Source of the DNA: Mercurialis annua | Lineage: Eukaryota > Streptophyta > Magnoliopsida > Malpighiales > Euphorbiaceae | Assembly: GCF_937616625.2 (NCBI RefSeq) | Contig: NC_065572.1 | Location: 42,001,653 to 42,065,652 of the forward strand | Direction of reading: 5' to 3' | DNA length: 64,000 nt | In this document: in pieces, positions 11,571-22,439 of the stretch | How positions within the stretch are numbered: position 1 is the first letter of the stretch | Layout: every line of letters begins with the position of its first letter | Program-made: the position numbers and the translations under genes | Notes under the pieces: generated by a model | Told to the model about the DNA's origin: nothing | Database searches by the model: none | What the model saw: the letters and a program-made list of their open reading frames with translations, nothing else

Positions 11571-12167
11571 GTGTCAGGATATGATCAGACAGGAAGTACC
11601 TCCACTTGCCAGAGAGGCCGTGGTTATACAAATCGAGGAGGAAGGAACGGCGGAGGTCGTGGTACTGGCCAGACTTCGCAGGCTGGTGGGAGTCAGGCTA
11701 GGGTCTTTGCACTGAATCCTCAAGAGGCTCAGGCTTCCAATGCTGTGGTGTAAGGTACCTTTTCTATCGCTTCTCAAGACGCATTGATTTTATTTGATCC
11801 GGGCGCTACGCATTCATTTGTTTCGCCCAGCTTTGCTAGTAAGTTAGTTGTGCAACCAGCGTATCTTAGGAATCCTTTCTCAGTAACTACCCCAGTTGGC
11901 GAAAGTGTGGAAGTTAGTATCGTTTATCCGTCTTGTCCTGTGAAAGTTCAAGGACGAGATTTGTTAGTTGACTTGATTTTACTCGAGGTATTAGCTTTTG
12001 ACGTCATATTAGGAATGGATTGGCTAGCGCAGCACTATGCCAATGTGGACTGCCGAAAGAAGACGGTAATGTTTAATACGCCTAGAATTGAAGCTATTTC
12101 AATCAAGGGTGATAAGATGGAATCTTCTACGAGTATCATTTCGGCTATTCAAGCGTGTCGTATGTGA
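11553..12167 (+). pseudogene. pol: Gypsy gag tail and aspartic protease
   Basis: In frame with the zinc knuckle after the TAG, a Gly/Arg/Gln-rich linker (11571-11750) leads to a TAA at 11751-11753 and then directly to the retropepsin-like protease. The active-site block reads LFDPGATHSFVS, so the usual Ser or Thr after the catalytic Asp is Pro. The flap-side and C-terminal blocks DVILGMDWL and KTVMFNTP are present. A TGA at 12165-12167 ends this frame, while recognisable linker residues continue beyond it to RT. Confidence 0.88.
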
Positions 12168-13486
12168 AATAAGGGATGTCAAGGATTCTTAACGATAGTG
12201 CGAGACGTGGAGAAGAAAAGTGTTAAACTTAAACGGCGTACCCGTGGTATCGGAATATCCAGACGTTTTTCCAGAGGGAGTTACCTGGATTACCCCCAGA
12301 TCGAGAAATTGAGTTTTCTATCGAATTTCCTCTTGGCACGAAGCCGATATCGATACCTCCTTACCGTATGGCACCAGCAAAGTTTAAGGAATTGAAGGAT
12401 CAGTTAGAAGAGTCGTTTGATCGTGCCTTTATTAGACCGAGTGTATCCCCGTGGGGTGCACCAGTGCTGTTCGTGAAAAAGAAAGATGGATCGCTTCGAC
12501 TATGTATTGATTATCGACAACTGAACATGGTGATGATCAAGAATAAGTATCTGTTACCTAGAATCGACGATTTGTTCGATCAGTTATAAGGGGCGAAGTA
12601 TTTCTCCAAGATCGACCTGAGATCAGGCTATCATCAGCTGAAGATTCATGATGACGATATTCAAAATACTGCTTTTCGAACTCGGTATGGACATTACGAA
12701 TTTCTCGTTATGTCATTCGGATTGACGAATGCGCCAGCAGCCTTTATGGATTTGATGAATAGAATATTCAATGCATATTTAGATCAGTTCGTGATTGTAT
12801 TCATCGACGACATTTTGATCTATTCATGTTCAAAAGAAGAACATGCACATCATCTACGGATAGTACTACAGACGTTAAGAGAGCATCAGCTTTACGCCAA
12901 ATTCTCTAAATGTGAATTTTGGCTAACGGAAGCGACGTTATTAGGTCATGTGGTTTCACAAAGCGGTATCAAGGTTGACCCAAAGAAGATCGAAGATGTG
13001 ATAGAATGGAAGCGGCCTGAATCAGTTACTGAAGTTAGAAGTTTCCTTGGTTTAGCGGGATATTATAGACGATTCGTACAGGACTTTTCGAAGATCGTTG
13101 TAACTTTGACGAAGTTAACTCAGAAGAACGCGAAATTTAATTGGACGGACCATTGTGAACTCAGTTTTCTAAAACTAAAAGAGTGTCTGACAACAGCACC
13201 AGTTCTAGCGCTACCTGAAGGAACAGAAGGATTCACCGTTTACTGTGACGCATTGAGAGTTGGACTACGATGCGTCCTTATGCAACATGGTCGAGTAATT
13301 GCATACGCTTCGCGACAGCTTAAGAAGCACGAAACGAACTACCCGACGCATGATTTGGAATTAGCAGCGGGGATTTTTGCGCTGAAGATCTGGAGACATT
13401 ATTTATACGGCGCCACGTGCGAGATCTTTACGGACCACAAAAGTTTAAAATACATTTTCGATCAACGAGAACTGAACCTCAGATAG
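12168..13486 (+). pseudogene. pol: Gypsy reverse transcriptase and RNase H
   Basis: After a short linker with a frameshift at about 12230-12290, the RT frame reads DREIEFSIE, then PPYRMAP, then the [20 protein letters not shown] block. A TAA at 12587-12589 interrupts it, and the same frame continues with the [10 protein letters not shown] block holding the first catalytic Asp, the [11 protein letters not shown] block and the catalytic FIDD at 12800-12811. RNase H follows: VYCDA, then [10 protein letters not shown], then [16 protein letters not shown] at 13484-13486 interrupts the end of RNase H. Confidence 0.93.
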
Positions 13487-14095
13487 CAAAGGTGGATGGA
13501 GTTATTAAAAGATTACGACTGCACGATATACCATCCGGGCAAAGCCAATGTGGTGGCAGATGCGTTAAGTAGAAAGTCAACAGGAAGTCTCGCGCATATT
13601 ACTACGGCATGGCAGAGACCGTTAGTCAGAGAAATCCACACGATGTTTAGCCAAGGGATCAAGTTCGAGATTTCATCTCTCGGAAACCTAATGGCTCAAT
13701 TAATGATACAATCGACATTGATAGATCAACTCAAGGAGTTGCAAGCTGACGACCCTCAATTAAAACATTTAATTGACGAAGTACAACAGGGAAAGAGTCA
13801 AGATTTCAGTATCTTCAACGGAATACAGAAATATGGCAATCGAATGTGCGTACCAGACATTAGTGACTTAAGACAGAAGATCATGGAAGAGACTCATAGA
13901 ACGATCTATAGCGTTCATCTTGGTTCCACAAAAATGTATCATGACATCAAGAAAACGTATTGGTGTAGTGGAATGAAGAAAGATATTGCGGAATTTGTGG
14001 CTAAATGCCCGACTTGTCAGCAAGTTAAATTAGAGCATCAACGACCATATGGATTTCTTCAGCCGTTACCCATCCCGGAGTGGAAATGGGGGTAA
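13487..14095 (+). pseudogene. pol: Gypsy RNase H end and integrase zinc-binding domain
   Basis: This continues the same frame after the TAG. It starts with the RNase H end (RWMELLKDYDC, then HPGKANVVADALSRK). A linker leads to the integrase HHCC domain with ligands at residues H134, H141, C171 and C174 counted from the methionine at 13496. The YGFLQPLPIPEWKW block marks the approach to the catalytic core. A TAA at 14093-14095 interrupts the frame just before the core, in the position of a conserved residue. Confidence 0.92.
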
Positions 14096-14430
14096 GTCAC
14101 GATGGACTTCGTAGTCGGACTACCCAAGACGCAGAATGGTTTTGATTCCATTTGGGTAATCGCGGATCGCTTGACGAAGTCAGCACACTTCATTCCTATC
14201 AAGATGACTTATTCTGCATCAAAGTTGGCGGAGATTTACATCGATAAGATCGTGTGCCTACTCGGAGTTCCCGTGTCAATCGTGTCTGATAGAGGTTCTG
14301 TATTTACCTCTAGATTCTGGAAGAGCTTACAGGAAGCGTTAGGAACGCGATTAAATTTCAGTACTGCGTTTCATCCTCAGACGGATGGCCAGTCTGAATG
14401 AACGATTCAAACGTTAAAAGACATGCTCGA
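14096..14430 (+). pseudogene. pol: Gypsy integrase catalytic core
   Basis: This is the same frame after the TAA. It contains all three catalytic acids of the retroviral-type integrase: Asp in MDFVVGLP (14105-14107), Asp in VSDRG (14288-14290) and Glu in QTDGQSE (14396-14398). There are 35 residues between the second Asp and the Glu, the classic D,D-35-E spacing. A TGA directly after that Glu (14399-14401) replaces the usual Arg codon, consistent with CGA to TGA. A one-base frameshift follows at about 14424-14432. Confidence 0.92.
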
Positions 14431-15150
14431 TTATGCGTATTAGACTTCAGAGGTAGTTGGGATACGTACCTACCTTTAGTCGAGTTTGCCTACAATAATA
14501 GCTATCACTCGAGCATCGAGATGGCTCCATACGAAGAGCTATACGGTCGCAAATGTCGATCCCCTATCTGCTGGGATGAAGTCGGTGAATGAAAACTAAC
14601 CGGAGCAGAAATCACTCAGATTACGTCAGAGAAAGTACCGTTGATAAAGCAACGACTGACTACTACTTCCAGTCGACAGAAAAGTTACGCGGACCCCAAG
14701 AGAAAGGATATCGAGTTTCAGATTGGAGATTATGTTTTTCTCAAAGTATCACCGATAAAGGGAGTGATTCGTTTTGGAAAGAAGGGCAAGTTGGCTGCGA
14801 GATACGTCGGACCTTATCAGATCGTAGAACGTATAGGCTCAGTCGCCTATAAACTAGACTTGCCACCGGAGATGTCACAAGTTCATCCTGTCTTCCATAT
14901 TTCCATGCTTCAGAAATATATACCAGACCCCTCTCGAATAATACAACCGCAAGTTGTGGATGTGAGCGAGGAACTAACATACGAGGAACAGCCAGTGCAG
15001 ATTGTCGACACACAAATACGACAACTGCGGACAAAGAGAATTCTGATGGTGAAAGTTCTTTGGAGAAGTTAGTCCGTTGAAGAGTGCAGGTGGGAGACAG
15101 AAGAGGATATGAGGCAGAAGTATCCTTATCTTTTCACTCAAGGTACGTAG
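14425..15150 (+). pseudogene. pol: Gypsy integrase C-terminus with chromodomain-like tail
   Basis: In the shifted frame the conserved block WDTYLPLVEFAYNNSYHSS and the YGRKCRSP block are read, then a TGA at 14590-14592. The frame continues with the ADPKRKD block, the GPYQIVERIG SH3-like region and SQVHPVFHISMLQKY. The last part, with YEEQPVQI and VKVLWR followed after a TAG (15070-15072) by WETEEDMRQKYPYLF, matches the chromodomain-like C-terminus of plant chromoviruses as I know it. The natural end is the TAG at 15148-15150. In relatives this tail is thought to guide integration toward heterochromatin. Confidence 0.88.
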
Positions 15151-15182
15151 CTAAATTTTAAATTCGAGGACGAATTTATTTT

Positions 15183-15194
15183 AAGGGGGGGGGG
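15183..15194 (+). other. Polypurine tract of the gypsy element
   Basis: A purine run of two A and ten G lies four bases before the 3' LTR start. It is the primer site for plus-strand DNA synthesis. It is preceded by the sequence aaattcgaggacgaattt at about 15156-15177, which also occurs upstream of the PPT in the LARD-like element (40123-40141) and its truncated copy (56084-56100). Confidence 0.85.
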
Positions 15195-15540
15195 TGAATG
15201 TAATACCCCAAAATATTTTAAGGTAATTAAGTCGTGCCACGTGTCGGAATTTCCAATACATTAAATTAAGAAGAATTTAATTTAATTATATCGGGAATTT
15301 AAAATAAATTTTATTGAGCGGTTTTACGGGAATTAAGTAAATAACTTCGAAAATTAATATAAAATAAATTATAAATCCCGTGACAGAAATTATTTCGCCA
15401 AAGTCCGCGAAATAATTTATAGTATTTATGGTAAAAGTTTCGAGTCGATCGGAGATCGTTTAAAATTTGGACGCGGATAGGTTTTGGACTAAATTGAAAT
15501 TTTTGAAAAGTTTCAAGGACTAAAGTGAAAATTAGCCAGA

Positions 15541-15550
15541 ATATATATAA
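15541..15550 (+). promoter_or_regulatory. Candidate TATA box in gypsy LTR
   Basis: The sequence atatatataa lies about 340 bp into the LTR, in the place expected for the U3/R border region. Transcription would start about 30 bp downstream. It is called from sequence only. Confidence 0.5.
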
Positions 15551-15903
15551 TCTCCTTCAGATGAAGGAATCACCAGAACCTTCATCTTCTCCTTTTTCAT
15601 TTCAACGACGATATTGTACTGTTCGTCGCTCGGTTTCCGTTTTTCGTCCGTTGTCGACGTTCTATAACTCGAAACGATCGTATTTCAGTGGCGTATCACG
15701 GTAAGCTTGACATTTTATCGTATAAACGGATATATTTTAAGTTATATCGATTTAAAGTTTTAGACCACGAAACGATTTTATCATTTTATCGATTATAGGA
15801 TTGAATTTGGATGTTTTGAAGTTAGAATTAGCGTTTTGGACACGTTTAGAATGTTTTTACGCATTGGAGCACGTCCCGTGGATGTGCGTCGTACAACCGA
15901 AAT

Positions 15904-16025
15904 GTGCGAACGCACAGCTGGACTATGCGAACGCACAGTCTATATGGACTATGCGAACGCACAGTCACACTGTGCTGACGCACAGTCCCCTGTGCAGTCG
16001 CACAGGAAGACGCGCGTACGCACAG
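15904..16025 (+). repeat. Short GCACAG-rich direct and inverted repeats in gypsy LTR
   Basis: Three copies of gcgaacgcacag, spaced about 20-25 bp, are followed by further gcacag copies (ctgacgcacag, gtcgcacag, cgtacgcacag) and two inverted ctgtgc. The block is much more GC-rich than the rest of the LTR. It lies downstream of the candidate TATA box, so it would be in the 5' leader of the transcript, where direct and inverted copies could form hairpins. Confidence 0.7.
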
Positions 16026-17361
16026 TATTTTCGCCGATTGATTCGTTTTAAGGAAAATTTGTCGTACGCGCATACCGAGATTTGAAATTGATTAGTATTC
16101 GACTAGTTATCGATTAATTTGAGACGTTAACCTAATGAGGTTGAACAAGAATTGAATTAGAAAAGATATACGATCCGTAAACGAGTTAGATATCGTTTAA
16201 CGGGATATGCATGAGAAGCACGACGGTTAATGAAAGTATAACGTATCGTGTCTCGAGTCTAAAGTCAATCTTAGAATAGGATTCTGATTCGAGTCAAATG
16301 TTTTGAAACTGTTTCAGATCCGGCGAGGCAAGAAGCAGCTGGACCAGGAGCTCAGGAAGCTTGACGTTTTTAAGCCCCGAAGTATTTTTGGATAAGCGTT
16401 TTCAGTGAGTTTATACAAGTTTACTTTTTAAGTATTTACGCAAGCAATTATTTTATATTGCTTTATACTTGATTTACATATTATAGTATGAAATCTTTAT
16501 ACGAATTGCATATACGCTTGATTTGAAACCAGTATTTATCTGATGGAACGTGCTACCTATTGAGCGGCAATAGGACTGCGTGATCACCAGTTTTGATTTG
16601 ATACAGTTATGGATACAATTAAGAACGAGTTTCAAAGTTGGATATACGAATGCGATACGAGAGTGAACTCGGTTACAGTGTAACCTGAGCCCCGTATCTA
16701 GTAGGTTGGACCTACAAGTGGGTTGGACCCACCATTAGAATCAAGATATTTGGCGCGGCTGGCGTGGTAGAGTGTGAATACTCCCGGGTCGGACTATTGG
16801 ATAAGTTCTCCTCTGAGTACATACGTTTGGCATGTTCGAGGATTAAGGTTTCAATCGGATCTTGTACTTGGCTGCATATGATTGAATAATGTTTTATATT
16901 TTATTTGAATACTTATTAGTAAACATATGAACTCACTCAGTATATTCTCATATACTGACTTCTCAAAGATTTCCTTTTAGGTGAAAGACGCTTTTAAACA
17001 ACGGACTTCTATCCTACTTTCAGAAGTCTGTATTTTTGAAAGTATGTAAAGAAACAACACTTTACTCTTAGAGCTGCAGTAGATAGATATTTTGTATCAA
17101 ATTGTTTTCTGTAAATATAACTTTAATGTTTTAATGTTTTAAATGTTTTACACTTGCTGTGTTATAAAATGTTTGTGATTTTTATTGCCAGAGGATTTTT
17201 TTGCAAAAAAATTATTTTACGTTTTTAGGCTTTTTACGGGTTTCGGAGCAACCACTCCCATTCCCTAACGCCGGTCTCGGCCCTGAGATTGGGTCATGAC
17301 AGGCTTCAATCGCTAAAAAGGTGAAACGTTTGGATTTGTGTCGTAACATTTGTAAACGTTT

Positions 17362-18745
17362 GGCTTCAATCGCTAAAAAGGTGAAACGTTTGGATTTGTT
17401 TCGTAACATTTGTAAACGTTTGGATTAAATCTCTAAAAAGGAGAAACGTTTGGATTTGTTTCGGAACGTTTGTAAACGTTTGGCTAATATTGCTAAAAAG
17501 GTGAAACAGTTGGATTTGTTTCATAACGTGTGTAAACGTTTAGCTTAAATCGCTAAAAAGGGGAAACGTTTGGATTTGTTTCGTAATGTTTGTAAACGTT
17601 TGGCTTCAATCTCAAAAAAGGGGAAACGTTTGGATTTGTTTCGTAACGTTTGTAAATGTTTGGCTTAAATCGCTAAAATGGGGAAACGTTTAAATTTGTT
17701 TCGTAACGTTTGTAAACATATGGCTAAATTGCTCAAAAGGGGAAACAGATGGATTTGTTTCGTATCATTTGTAAACGTTTGGCTTAAATCGCTAAAATGG
17801 TGAAACATTTGGATTTTTTTTTGAAACGTTTGTAAACATTTGGGTTTGTTTCGTAACGTCTGTAAACGTTTGGTTTTGTTTCGTAACGTTTATAAACTTT
17901 TGGCTTAAATCGCTAAAATGGGGAAACGTTTGGATTTGTTTCTGAATGTTTGTAGACGTTTGGTTTCAATCCCTAAAAAGGTGAAACGTTTGGATTTGTT
18001 TTGTAACGTTTGTAAACGTTTGGCTTAAATCGCTAAAAAGGCGAAACGTTTGGATTTGTTTCGTAACGTTTGGCTTAATGCTAAAATGGGGAAACGTTTG
18101 GATTTGTTTCGTAACGTTTGTAAACGTTTGGATTTATTTCGTAACGTTTGTAAATGTTTGGTTTTGTTTCGTTACGTTTATAAACGTTTGGCTTAAATCG
18201 CTAAAATGGGGAAACGTTTGGATTTGTTTTGTAACATTTGTAAACGTTTGGCTTCAATCGCTAAAAATGTGAAACGTTTGGATTTGTTTTGTAACGTTTG
18301 TAAACGATTGGCTTAAATTGATAAAAATATGAAGCGTTTGTTTTTTCCGTAATGTTTGTATATGTTTGGATTTATTTCGTAACGTTTTATAGATTTGGCT
18401 TAAATCGCTAAAAAGGTCAAACGTTTGGTTTTATTTCGTAACGTTTGTAAACGTTTTGCTTAAATCGCTAAAAAGGTGAAATGTTTGGATTTGTTTCGCA
18501 ACGTTTGTAAAAGTTTATCTTAAATTGCTAAAAAGGGGGAACGCTTTGATTTGTTTCGTAACTTTTGTAAACGTTTGGCTTAAATCGCTAAAAAGAAGAA
18601 ACGCTTGGATTTGTTTCGTAACGTTTGGCTTAAATCGCTAGAAATGGGAAACGTTTGGTTTTGTTCCGTAACGTTTGTAAGCGTTTGACTTAAATCGCTA
18701 AAAAGGTTAAACGTTTGGATTTGTTTCGCAACATTTGTAAACGTT
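17362..18745 (-). repeat. 1,384-bp higher-order repeat, copy A
   Basis: This block of 23 monomers recurs directly at 18746-20130 with very few differences. Shared markers include the shortened gtaacgtttggcttaatgctaaaatgg monomer at 18063 and 19447, the atttatcttaaattg monomer at 18510 and 19892, and the gttccgtaacgtttgtaagcg monomer at 18664 and 20049. The recurring unit begins close to the gypsy LTR edge (the preceding monomer at 17302 already resembles 18690-18745), so the LTR may cut into a further copy. Confidence 0.9.
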
Positions 18746-20130
18746 TGGCTTCAATCGCTAAAAAGGTGAAACGTTTGGATTTGTTTCGTAACATTTGTAA
18801 ACGTTTGGATTAAATCGCTAAAAAGGAGAAACGTTTGGATTTGTTTCGGAACGTTTGTAAACGTTTGGCTAATATTGCTAAAAAGGTGAAACAGTTGGAT
18901 TTGTTTCATAACATGTGTAAACGTTTAGCTTAAATCGCTAAAAAGGGGAAACGTTTGGATTTGTTTCGTAATGTTTGTAAACGTTTGGCTTCAATCTCAA
19001 AAAAGGGGAAACGTTTGGATTTGTTTCGTAACGTTTGTAAATGTTTGGCTTAAATCGCTAAAATGGGGAAACGTTTAAATTTGTTTCGTAACGTTTGTAA
19101 ACATATGGCTAAATTGCTAAAAAGGGGAAACAGTTGGATTTGTTTCGTATCATTTGTAAACGTTTGGCTTAAATCGCTAAAATGGTGAAAAATTTGGATT
19201 TTTTTTGAAACGTTTGTAAACATTTGGATTTGTTTCGTAACGTTTGTAAACGTTTGGTTTTGTTTCGTAACGTTTATAAACTTTTGGCTTAAATCGCTAA
19301 AATGGGGAAACGTTTGGATTTGTTTCTGAACGTTTGTAGACGTTTGGTTTCAATCCCTAAAAAGGTGAAACGTTTGGATTTGTTTTGTAACGTTTGTAAA
19401 CGTTTGGCTTAAATCGCTAAAAAGGTGAAACGTTTGGATTTGTTTTGTAACGTTTGGCTTAATGCTAAAATGGGGAAACGTTTGGATTTGTTTCGTAACG
19501 TTTGTAAACGTTTGGATTTATTTCGTAACGTTTGTAAATGTTTGGTTTTGTTTCGTTACGTTTATAAACGTTTGGCTTAAATCGCTAAAATGGGGAAACG
19601 TTTGGATTTGTTTTGTAACGTTTGTAAACGTTTGGCTTCAATCGCTAAAAATGTGAAACGTTTGGATTTGTTTTGTAACGTTTGTAAACGATTGGCTTAA
19701 ATTGATAAAAATGTGAAGCGTTTGTTTTTTTTCCGTAATGTTTGTATACGTTTGGATTTATTTCGTAACGTTTTATAGATTTGGCTTAAATCGCTAAAAA
19801 GGTCAAACGTTTGGTTTTATTTCGTAACGTTTGTAAACGTTTTGCTTAAATCGCTAAAAAGGTGAAACGTTTGGATTTGTTTCGCAACGTTTGTAAAAGT
19901 TTATCTTAAATTGCTAAAAAGGGGGAACGCTTGGATTTGTTTCGTAACTTTTGTAAACGTTTGGCTTAAATCGCTAAAAAGAAGAAACGCTTGATTTGTT
20001 TCGTAACGTTTGGCTTAAATCGCTAGAAATGGGAAACGTTTGGTTTTGTTCCGTAACGTTTGTAAGCGTTTGACTTAAATCGCTAAAAAGGTTAAACGTC
20101 TGGATTTGTTTCGCAACATTTGTAAACGTT
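18746..20130 (-). repeat. 1,384-bp higher-order repeat, copy B
   Basis: This is the second copy of the 23-monomer block, about 98-99% identical to copy A by eye. Differences are single bases and short A/T-run changes, for example near 18912, 19190 and 19990. Beyond 20130 the sequence no longer follows the start of copy B, so there is no third full copy. Confidence 0.9.
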
Positions 20131-22439
20131 TGGCTTAAATCGCCAAAAATTGGAAACGTTTGGATTTGTTTCGCAATGTTTGTAAACGTTTGGCTTAAAT
20201 TGCTAAAAAGGTGACACTCTTGGATTTGTTTCGTAACTTTTGTAAACGTTTGGCTTAAACAGCTAAAAAGGTGAAACGCTTAGATTTGTTTCGTAACGTT
20301 TGGTTTAAATTGCCAAAAATTTGAAACGTTTGGTTTTGTTCCGTAACGTTTGGCTTAAATCGCTAAAAATGTGAAATGTTTGGATTTGTTTCGTAACTTT
20401 TTTAAACGTTTTGTTTTGTTTCTTAGCATTTGTAAACGTTTCGCTTAAATCGGTAAAAGGTGAAACGTTTGGATTTGTTTCGTAACGTTTGTAAACGTTT
20501 GGCTTAAATCGCTAAAATGCGGAAACGTTTTGATTTGTTTTGTAAAGTTTGTAAACATTTGGCTTGTTTCGTAACATTTGTAAATGTTTGGCTTCAATCG
20601 CTAAAAAGGGGAAACGTTTGGATTTGTGTCGTAACATTTGTAAACGTTTGGCTTCAATCGCTACAAAAGGGAAATGTTTGGATTTGTTTCGTAACATTTG
20701 TAAACGTTTGGATTAAATCTCTTAAAAGGTGAAACGTTTGGATTTGTTTCCTAACGTTTGTAAACGTTTGGCTTATATTGCTAAAAAGGTGAAACGCTTG
20801 GATTTGTTTCGTAACGTTTGTAAACGTTTGGCTTAAATCGCCAAAAAGGTGAAATATTTGGATTTGTTTCGTAATATTTGTAAACGTTTGGCTTCAATTG
20901 CAAACGTTTTGATTTGTTTAGTAACGTTTGAAAAGGTTTAGCTTAAATCGTCAAAATTGGGAAACGTTTGGATTTGTTTCGTAATTTTTGTAAACGTCTG
21001 GCTAAATTGCTAAAAAGGTGAAACGTTTGGATTTATTTCGTATCGTTTGTAAACTTTTGGCTTAAATCGCTAAAATGGTGAAACGTTTGGATTTTTTCGT
21101 AACGTTTGTAAACATTTTGATTTGTTTCGTAACGTTTGTAAATGTTTGGTTTTGTTTCGTAACGTTTATAATCTTTTGGCTTAAATCGCTAAATGGGGAA
21201 ACGTTTGGATTTATTTCTTAATGTTTGCAAACGTTTGGCTTCAACCCCTAAAATGGTGAAACGTTTGGATTTATTCCGTAACGTTTGTTAACGTTTGGCT
21301 TAAATCGCTAAAAAGGTGAAAGTTTGGATTTGTTTCGTAACGTTTAGGTTAACGCTAAAATGGGGAAACATTTGTAAACGTTTGGATTTATTTCGTAACG
21401 TTTGTAAATGTTTGGTTTTGTTTCGTTACGTTTATTAACGTTTGGCTTAAATCGATAAAATGGGGACACGTTTCGATTTGTTTTGTAACGTTTGTAAAAG
21501 TTTGGCTTAAATTGCTAAAATGGTGAAACGTTTGGATTTGTTTCTTAACGTTTGTAAACATTTGGCTTCAATCCCTAAAAAGGTCAAACGTTTGGATTTG
21601 TTTCGTAACGTTTGTTAACGTTTGGCTAAAATTGCTAAAATGGTGAAAGTTTGGATTTGTTTCGTAACATTTGTAAACGTTTGGCTTAACGCTAAAATGG
21701 TGAAACGTTTGGATTTGTTTCGTAACGTTTGTAAACGTTTGGATTTATTTCGTAACGTTTGTAAATGTTTGGTTTTCTTTCGTTACGTTTATAAAAGTTT
21801 GGCTTAAATCGCAAAAAAGGTGAAACGTTTGGATTTGTTTCGCAATGTTGGTAAACGTTTGGCTTAAATGGCTAAAAAGGTGAAACGCTTGGATTTGTTT
21901 CGTAACTTTTTTAAACGTTTGGCTTAAATCGCTAAAAATGTGGAACGTTTGGTTTTGTTTCGTAATGTTTGTAAACGTTTGACTTAAATCGCTAAAAATG
22001 TGAAACGTTTGGATTTGTTTCGTAACATTTTAATCGTTTGGTTTTGTTTCTAAATATTTGTAAATGTTTGGCTTAAATCGTTAAAAAGGTGAAACGTTTG
22101 GATTTGTTTCGTAATGTTTGTAAACGTTTGGCTTAAATAGCTAAACACGTGAAACATTTGGATTTGTTTCATAACGTTTTTAAACGTTTGGCTTAAATTG
22201 ATAAAAATGTGAAACGTTTGTTTTTGTTCCGTATTGTTTGCAAACGTTTGGATTTATTTCGTAATGTTTCAAATGTTTGGCTTAAATCGCTAAAATGGGG
22301 AAACATTTGGATTTGTTTCGTAACGTTTGTAAACGTTGGGCTTAAATCGCTAAAAAGGTGAAAAGTGTGGATTTGTTTCACAACTTTTATAAACGTTTGG
22401 CTTAAATTGCTAAAAAGGTGAAACGCTTGGATTTATTTC

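Larger units (their letters stand above)
10940..17301 (+). mobile_element. 5'-truncated Ty3/gypsy (chromovirus-like) retrotransposon
   Basis: This element has the gypsy order gag, protease, RT, RNase H, integrase, followed by a chromodomain-like tail, a polypurine tract and a full 3' LTR. The 5' LTR, PBS and the start of gag are missing at the copia junction. The integrase is followed by the SQVHPVFHISML block and the YEEQPVQI...KVLW block that is typical of plant chromoviruses such as the Tekay/Del group; the group assignment is from memory of the family. Stops and frameshifts occur in every domain, so it cannot encode working proteins. The right end abuts satellite of - polarity with flank ggctt. 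Confidence 0.93.
15199..17301 (+). repeat. 3' LTR of the gypsy element (2,103 bp)
   Basis: The LTR starts TGTAATACCCC right after the polypurine tract and ends GGGTCATGACA at the satellite boundary, giving TG...CA ends with a short inverted terminal match (TGT/ACA). Its last ~80 bp (acgggttt, then the accctcccat...ccctaacgccggtc type block) resemble the ends of the solo LTR at 22440 and the LARD LTRs. Right flank is ggctt of the satellite. No partner LTR exists in the window, so age cannot be estimated from LTR divergence. Confidence 0.88.
17302..22439 (-). repeat. 60-bp satellite array, block 2 (- polarity)
   Basis: This is the same satellite as in 1-7542, but as its reverse complement. The typical text is taaaaaggtg, aaacgtttgg, atttgtttcg, taacgtttgt, aaacgtttgg, cttaaatcgc. 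The polarity therefore flips across the retrotransposon block 7543-17301. The array contains a 1,384-bp higher-order duplication (17302-20130) and several spots where the half-unit atttgtttcg-taacgtttgt-aaacgtttgg is repeated two or three times in a row (17816, 18096, 19200, 19480, 21100, 21400, 21700). It ends at the solo LTR at 22440. Confidence 0.97.

Noticed and set aside
14741..15034. Minus-strand open frame over the gypsy integrase C-terminus
   Set aside because: It is antisense to clearly conserved integrase and chromodomain-like residues.
15801..16085. Overlapping open frames in the gypsy 3' LTR (15801-16085, 15836-16051, 15846-16073)
   Set aside because: They coincide with the GC-rich short-repeat block, where stops are rare in all frames, and are open on both strands.
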